Assembly: GCA_007258455.2 (NCBI GenBank)
Contig: VDFB02270651.1
Coordinates: 495,078,320-495,142,319, forward strand
Length of the DNA stretch: 64,000 nucleotides
DNA from: Sequoia sempervirens
Lineage: Eukaryota > Streptophyta > Pinopsida > Cupressales > Cupressaceae
Reading direction: 5' to 3'
In this document: positions 58,640-64,000 of the stretch, one piece after another
Layout of the letters: each line of letters starts with the position of its first letter
How positions within the stretch are numbered: the first letter of the stretch is position 1
Made by a program: the position numbers and the translations under genes
The notes under the pieces: generated by a model
What the model saw: the letters and a program-made list of their open reading frames with translations, nothing else
What the model was told of the DNA's origin: nothing
Databases searched by the model: none

Positions 58640-59400
58640 GAATCTCATTGTTTCTTTTTATTTTTGCACTCCTTCACATGTCCTCTTTTCTCACAATTCT
58701 AAAAATTTACTCTGTTCTTCTTTCCAAGAGTATTAGAATGACCTTTAGACTTTTCCTTAGGCCATTGATCTCCTTTTGGACCTCTTTCTTTAGGCCTACC
58801 CTTGACATTGAGCTCTCATCTAATGAGATATCCATAACCTTCTTCCTCATTTCCTATGACAACAAGGTTGCAACAAGTGTATCCATCTTGGGATCTTAAA
58901 GGTTAGTAGTGATAGCAAGAATAACATTTTCCCATGACTCAAGTAAAGAACAAAGAAGCATAGTTCATTTGTCATTTTTCTCAAGTTTAACATCTATATA
59001 TGCTAATTGACTCAAAATCAAATTAAATGAATTTAAATGCTATATAATGGATTCACCTTCTTTCATTTTACGAGAAATTTTTTTTCTTTTCAAATACAAT
59101 TTGTTCACAAGGCTCTTGGATTGATAAATCTCACCCAACTATTTCCATAAAGCAAATGCAGTCTTTTCTTCAAACACATTCGGGAGGATAGAATCTACAA
59201 AACATAACCAGATAGTACCTTGTGCCTTTTTCCCATCTTCTCCCAATCATCTCGAATGACTACATCATGTTTCTTTTTCTTTATTGCAACCACTCATTGA
59301 TCTCTTTCTTCAAGGAGATCCTCCATTTTTAGATTCCACATCTCGTAGTTGGATCCATTAAACTTCTCAATATCTAGCCAAGATGTATATGCGACCATGA
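58640..59400 (-). pseudogene. Ty1/copia gag (UBN2-type) with zinc knuckle, decayed
   Basis: Starts MVAYTSWLDIEKFNGSNYEM, matching the KFNGxNYxxW start of copia gag. It continues WNLKMEDLLEERDQ, then, across many frameshifts and stops, INPRALRTN with LKRKKFLVK in another frame (the NKLxLKKxL block), the HLNSFN/QLAYIDVKL block, and a CCHC knuckle read as NCEKRGHVKECKNKKK near 58660-58690 with its first Cys lost. It belongs to a copia element different from the neighbouring LTR (57257-58517), which lies where its pol should be. Confidence 0.78.
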
Positions 59401-59407
59401 TTCTTAT

Positions 59408-60711
59408 TGTAGACACATAGAATGTACTAATTGACACTACACATCTAATCCTGATTTTACTAAAACCATTTCATCCTAAATCCTCCCTCAGTCTAACCAT
59501 TTAATCAAATACCCTTATTTGATTAAATTCATCAATTTTCCTCTCTTAATTAAATAAATCATTTATCTGATTAAGTCTCTCTCTCTTTTGTTAATTAAAT
59601 CAATCAATCTAATCTAATTAATCCTAAGTCTCTATTTAATTAAATAATTCATTTTATTTGATTAAATCTCTAAAGTCACTCTATTAAATTAAATAAATTA
59701 AAACCTTATTTGATTTAATCTAACATTCACCCCCTTTAAATTAATTAAATAAAAAATCTTTATTTAATTAGTCTCTAAATCATATTCTTCTCATCTTTTG
59801 ATTTAAATCAACCCATAAATCTAAATCAATTAGTCACATCATCTAATCCCTCATTAAAATAGTCAACCCTTGATTAATTTAATTCTAATCCATGTCCCAT
59901 CCTCTAGCTTTTCCCACTTGCACATGAAAATAGATTTAATTCATTTATTAAATCTCTATTTTCTCTCAACTTGGCATCTTTAGAGAATATTCCTTCAAAT
60001 TTGAAATCCCTCCAAGTGGACTTTGTCCTTCCAACAAGACATTCATTCCTTCTTACATGCCCTTGTGCATTGAGCCAAGTGGCATTTAAGTCATTCCTTT
60101 TTCCCTCTTACATGTCATTTCACTATTTTCAAATTCTACCTAATTGCATTTATGGGTGCATTCATCAAAATGTGCACATCCTTTGCCCATTCACATCTTG
60201 ACAAGTGGCATTTGGCCATTGGTTGAAAGTTAGTCCCACATTGCTTCATTTTGGGAATTTCTCCATCTTTTCTTTCTATAAAAAGGAGGCTTCTCTCCTC
60301 ATTTTATCATCCACAATTTGAGCAAGTTTACTATACTCAATTTTATCTTCAAGCATCATCATTTTCATCCATTTTATCAAGTTTATAGCTAGGTTATGCA
60401 AATTTTTCATCATGGAGTTCAAGTGAATCTTCATCAAGTGGAGAAACCTTCATCACTCATCAACATTGCATCATAGGAGTTGGGAAAAGGCTAATTTTCA
60501 CATCAAATTGGCACCAATTCCCCCATGGGATCAAGTGTTTGCATGTTTAATTAGGATTTCATTGCTTTCTTATTGTGTTCTTCATTTTATTTCCTAAGTT
60601 TGAGCATTGCTAATGGATTTCATGGGGAATCCTAATTATTACTTGCATTTGATCTAACTATACATGTGTTTGTTTATTGTGTTTTGTAGGTATTAGGATT
60701 GGGGTTCTACA
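59408..60711 (+). mobile_element. Lone gypsy-type LTR, plus orientation
   Basis: Bounded TGTAGACACA...GGTTCTACA and followed by a PBS-like TTTTGGTGCTAGAAGGAGGG at 60712. It has the same architecture as the LTRs of the 43-54 kb element (in reverse): AATTAAATAAATC-rich repeats at 59515-59780, CACTTGGCATTAA-type words, and a TATA box CTATAAAAAGGAGGC at 60276-60290. No partner LTR is present. LINE D sits about 580 bp downstream, so it may be a solo LTR or a 5' LTR whose interior is lost. Confidence 0.72.
60277..60284 (+). promoter_or_regulatory. TATA box of the gypsy-type LTR
   Basis: TATAAAAA followed by GGAGGCTTCTC. It corresponds to TATAAATAGAGGCCTTCTC in the minus-oriented LTRs at 43.6 and 53.1 kb, a conserved core promoter in the family. 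Confidence 0.65.
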
Positions 60712-60731
60712 TTTTGGTGCTAGAAGGAGGG

Positions 60732-61290
60732 AAAATCTCAAGTTTAAATCACATTTTTATTAAAAATTATGTGCTTTTTTCTATTTTTGTGTGTCTACAA
60801 GGAACTCCACCACTATTAGTCCAACGCCGCCATACAAAACCACTAGCAGTTCATCGTTTCCATACAACACTGCTTCAAACTTCAAACTACGCCACTCAAT
60901 CTTTCTTGCCCAAAATTCAAAATTCCTAACTCCACCGCTGGTTCAAATCTCACGCGCTAGAATTTCCAATTTTCAAACTGCACCGTTGGGAAAAACTTTG
61001 ACGCAATCACACTCTCTGTTTTGCTACAGAGCGACACATGCAAAATTAGCGGCACCATGTAGCACCGCTGAGTCCTTTAAACTGCACCGCCTATGCAGAC
61101 TGTGACGTTGGAGTCAAGTCAAAGGTTTAAATTAGTTCAATTTCGACATATGATTTTTCATTTTGATTTATTTAGGTTACTAATTGGTTTTTCTAACCTT
61201 TGTTTTGCAATTCTAACTAGTTTTTGTAGGTTGGCTTAATCAAAGGTGAAGGAAGAAAATCAAATTGAAAGTTGCAATATGCCATCATCA
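60732..61290. other. Flank between the lone LTR and LINE D
   Basis: GC-richer than its surroundings around 60800-61100, with open frames on the plus strand (60791-61105) showing no recognisable domain. GTGTGTCTACAAGGAAC at about 60788 resembles the LTR terminus GTGTCTACA. Confidence 0.4.
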
Positions 61291-61939
61291 TCATTTTTTT
61301 TTTTATCAATAAAAGGTGATGATTTATTAATAATAAAAGGAAATTTACATTATAGCTTGTAATACAAAAAATAACCTTCTCGAGCATTATCCAAAAGGAA
61401 TTATAACAAACAAAAAAAACACCCATGAGCACCATTCTGCCATTAAATTCAATTAAACCCTAACACTAGAAATTGGAAAAACAACTTCAAATGAACTGTC
61501 CCCACCCCTTGGCTCCACCCATAGCTATGCTTTTCTTGAAGATCCGTGGCCCACTAACAGCATCAAAAAACCATTACAACATACCAAAAAAACCAGTTCG
61601 TTCATCCTCGGGTTCTTGAAGACGCCGAACATTGTCGCACATTGAAAGCCAAACGCATTCTCCCAACAACATCACATCCCTAACATCGTTCGCTCCACGG
61701 CTCCAGAAGTTCTTTTGAATTAAAACCAAAAAACCTTAATGTCATTTTCCTCAAACCACGCTTGCTGTTATATTCCTGACCCGTCGGTTTCTCCTCCTTA
61801 GACCACGCTTCTTTCATGGGAAATTACTCAGCACTCTTGCATTCACCTGTCGCCCGGCCACATCCTGTCGATGTAGCTCTATTTTTAGCTTCTCCCACAC
61901 CTCCGAGATTGTTTGTTTATACTCCTCTCTATCCGTTCA

Positions 61940-62413
61940 TCATCTCCACCTAACAAATGGAATCAACCCTTCTTCGGTGGCCTCATCCATGTCTTCTATA
62001 CCTTCCGAGACATCGAAACCCACACCCGGCATCGCCCATTCCATGAACGATTCCAATTTTCCTAACAGTGCTTCATCAAAGAGCTTTTGCATTACCCATT
62101 TGGTTTCCTTAGCGTCCTCCCCCAGCTCCATTGCCCACACAAACACCATTGATGATATGTCAGCATTTAGACGGCCCCTGTGTGATGCATCCATAAAATG
62201 CAGTCCTAAAACCCCAACCACCGCTTCCACCACCGCATTTCGATTTACTTTTAGCACTTGTTTCAGACGTTGCACTATTGGGGGCCCAAAAAAGCCTTTC
62301 TATTGCAGTTTTGTGGAGAAACCCCACATTGCCTCCATCTATAAATAGCTCGCACCCTGCAACGCCGCTGAAAACTTGATAAATATGTCACCATATTTTT
62401 GATTTTGCTCCAT
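61940..62413 (-). pseudogene. Post-RNase H reading frame of LINE D
   Basis: From ATG 62413 one frame runs 157 codons to a stop at 61940 with two internal TAG codons and no frameshift. The last 111 codons are fully open. It reads as a helical, mildly acidic protein: VVGVLGLHFMDASHRGRL, SSMVFVWAMELGEDAKETKW, then GFDVSEGIEDMDEATEEG. It starts 387 bp after ORF2 and lies inside the LINE. I see no convincing sequence match to the ORF3 of LINE A, but position and acidic C-terminus are alike. Family unknown. Confidence 0.5.
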
Positions 62414-62799
62414 TTAAAACCTGAATGCCTTTCACGTCAACTTCTGGTATATCTGCCAGCTTCAATAAAAACCTTAATTTGCATTTAATACAAAAAAACA
62501 TACCACTTGGTGGAAATTAAAAAAGAACAGTGAAGAATCATCAAATTCCCATATGCCACCTAGTTCCTAAGCGTCCTTCACCTTCAAACTACACCCGTCA
62601 TTTTCCTCGCATCCTTCAAAGGACTGCCACTTGAGGAAAGAAATTGAATTCTTTTTGTCCAAAAGATTACAATTCCCTATACACCACCCGCGATTTCAAA
62701 AATCACCAACAAACCCTTTCATTTCGTAGAAAAGTCAAACAGCCGCAAAAGCTTTTTATAAATACCCCAATATCCGCCACAAGCCAACCTAAAAATTCA

Positions 62800-64000
62800 T
62801 TAAAAAATGCCATCCCTAAGATCCTCAATGGTTATTTTTTCAATTTCCTCAAAAGACATGGCCCACTTGGATAAAATATCCACCTCCCTATTCCCATATC
62901 TCTTTATATGACTAACCACAAAGTCCTCGAAGGTTTCCAAATCTTTTGAAATAGATTTGATAAAATTTTGAAGATGCCATGCCTTCATCTCCCCAAATTT
63001 GATAGCCTGAATAATTATTAAGGAGTCCCCTTCTAAATGCAGTTTCCTTACCCCAAATTGTTTAGCCAGCTTTACAGCCAATAAAGCTGCTTTAGCTTCT
63101 ACCAAATTATTAGTTCCATCATCAAGCTTTTTTGCTGCTAAAGCAATTGTGTTTCCAAGATGATCTCTAAGGATCACGCCTGCACCAAATAGGCCAGGGT
63201 TACCTTTGGCTGCCCTGTCAAAATTTGCTTTAATCCAACCATTCATAGGTTCTGTCCATCTCACCACATTTTTAGATTCAATGCCAGATTTCACTTTTAC
63301 AGATCCCGGCCAGGATTTGATCCAGATACTGGGCCACTCCTTTTGTATTCTCCTATCCTCCAAAGAGAAAGGATTGCGTAGATTCTGTGGCTGGGAGACT
63401 GCATTGCTCACAACCTCTTCAATACTATGCTCAATTCGCCATAGAACTCTTGTCAAAGATTCACTTTTCTCTACAAAAATTCTCCTATTTCTTTCTTTCC
63501 AAAGCTCCCATATCACCAATGAGGGCGTCACCACCCAAATGCTAGACAAAAAGGAACCTTTCATCATTCTTAGCCAGCTTTCAAAAACCTCACTCACTGT
63601 CCTTTGCATCAGGCCTTGCCACCCCAACTTTTGTCGCACAAAATCCCAACACCTTGTAGCCATCTCACACTGTAATAGCATATGGTCAACCGATTCTCAT
63701 CCTTATCACATAGAACACACTTGGATGGGCCAGAAAAACCCAAACACTTCCATCTATCACCAGTCAAAATTCTACCCTTGCTAGCTAACCAAGTGAAAGT
63801 TCCTGCTTTTGGAAGAACATGCTTATTCCAACATAAATCTTTTGCCCAAAAGATCTCCCTCTCCAACGAGTCCAAGAGTTGATAGCCAATTTTAACCGAA
63901 TAACAACCGATGGAGGACCCACACCAGACCAATTTATCTTCATTCCCTAAGATAAAAACTTTCCTTCCTTGCAACAACCTCTTCATACACTAAATTTGCT
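62800..64000 (-). pseudogene. LINE D ORF2 C-terminal half: zinc knuckle and RNase H
   Basis: The right-edge portion reads WNKHVLPKAGTFTWLASKGR and CVLCDKDE (zf-RVT region). A single-base deletion near 63690 shifts frame to SVDHMLLQCEMA, completing the C-X2-C...H-X4-C knuckle. WVVTPSLVIWELWKERNRRI follows. RNase H (about 63230-62890) keeps all four expected acidic positions: NFDRAAKGNPG, NNLVEAKAALL, LEGDSLII and GNREVDILSKWA. The frame ends DLRDGIF at 62800. Apart from the frameshift this stretch is open for 293 codons. RT and endonuclease lie beyond the edge. Confidence 0.9.

Larger units (their letters stand above)
61294..64000 (-). mobile_element. LINE D: 3' half of an L1-type LINE, runs off the right edge
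   Basis: On the minus strand: ORF2 C-terminal half (64000-62800), a downstream reading frame (62413-61940), a 3' UTR and a terminal A-run (11 Ts on the plus strand at 61294-61304). The 3' end precedes ATGATGATGATGGC on the minus strand, where a TSD should begin; its partner lies beyond the window. LINE D is less decayed than LINEs A-C, with one frameshift in over 1 kb of ORF2, so it is probably the youngest LINE here. Confidence 0.85.

Overview
The window is plant nuclear DNA, AT-rich and gene-poor. It holds one host gene and a dense set of old, nested retrotransposons. The long intron in the host gene, plant-type LINEs (DUF4283 ORF1, RNase H at the end of ORF2), a Sirevirus-like LTR element and several large pol-less LTR elements suggest a seed plant with a large genome. 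A conifer or other gymnosperm fits best, but I cannot fix the species.

Host gene (1-5395, minus): the first four coding exons of a transmembrane-9 superfamily (TM9SF/EMP70/TMN) Golgi-endosome membrane protein. All visible splice sites are canonical and the phases match. The rest of the gene lies beyond the left edge. The 3.9-kb first intron carries a miRNA-like or MITE-like hairpin.

6704-21490: a full-length L1-type LINE (LINE A, plus strand) with identical 23-bp flanking repeats. It has ORF1 (DUF4283), ORF2 (endonuclease, RT, zinc knuckle, RNase H) and a third, previously unlooked-for reading frame after ORF2 that carries eight nonsense codons but no frameshift. LINE A is split by a 7.25-kb LTR retrotransposon (9646-16900, minus strand, 5-bp TSD AGAGT). 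That element has a Sirevirus-like gag with four zinc knuckles and a large unknown ORF, but no pol.

21491-37370: mostly unrecognised AT-rich DNA, a pol-less Ty3/gypsy gag remnant (about 24375-25560, minus), and a LARD-like element with 1.6-kb LTRs (27327-32361, minus).

37380-57119: two related LINE copies. LINE B (37380-42506) contains a MULE-type MITE with a perfect 9-bp TSD and a tRNA-derived SINE with a 17-bp TSD. LINE C (54040-57119) is 5'-truncated and contains another MITE of the same family. Between them lies a 10.7-kb LARD-like LTR element (43215-53934, minus) that interrupts an unidentified plus-strand reading frame.

57120-64000: a copia/Sirevirus-like LTR with PBS (57257-58517, minus), a decayed copia gag (58640-59400, minus), a lone gypsy-type LTR on the plus strand (59408-60711), and the 3' half of another LINE (LINE D, 61294 to the right edge, minus) with a well-conserved RNase H and again a downstream reading frame.

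No LTR element in the window shows a recognisable protease, integrase or reverse transcriptase, so all would depend on enzymes made elsewhere. The nesting gives an order of events: LINE A before the Sirevirus-like element; LINEs B and C before their MITE and SINE insertions; the unidentified plus-strand frame before the 43-54 kb LTR element.
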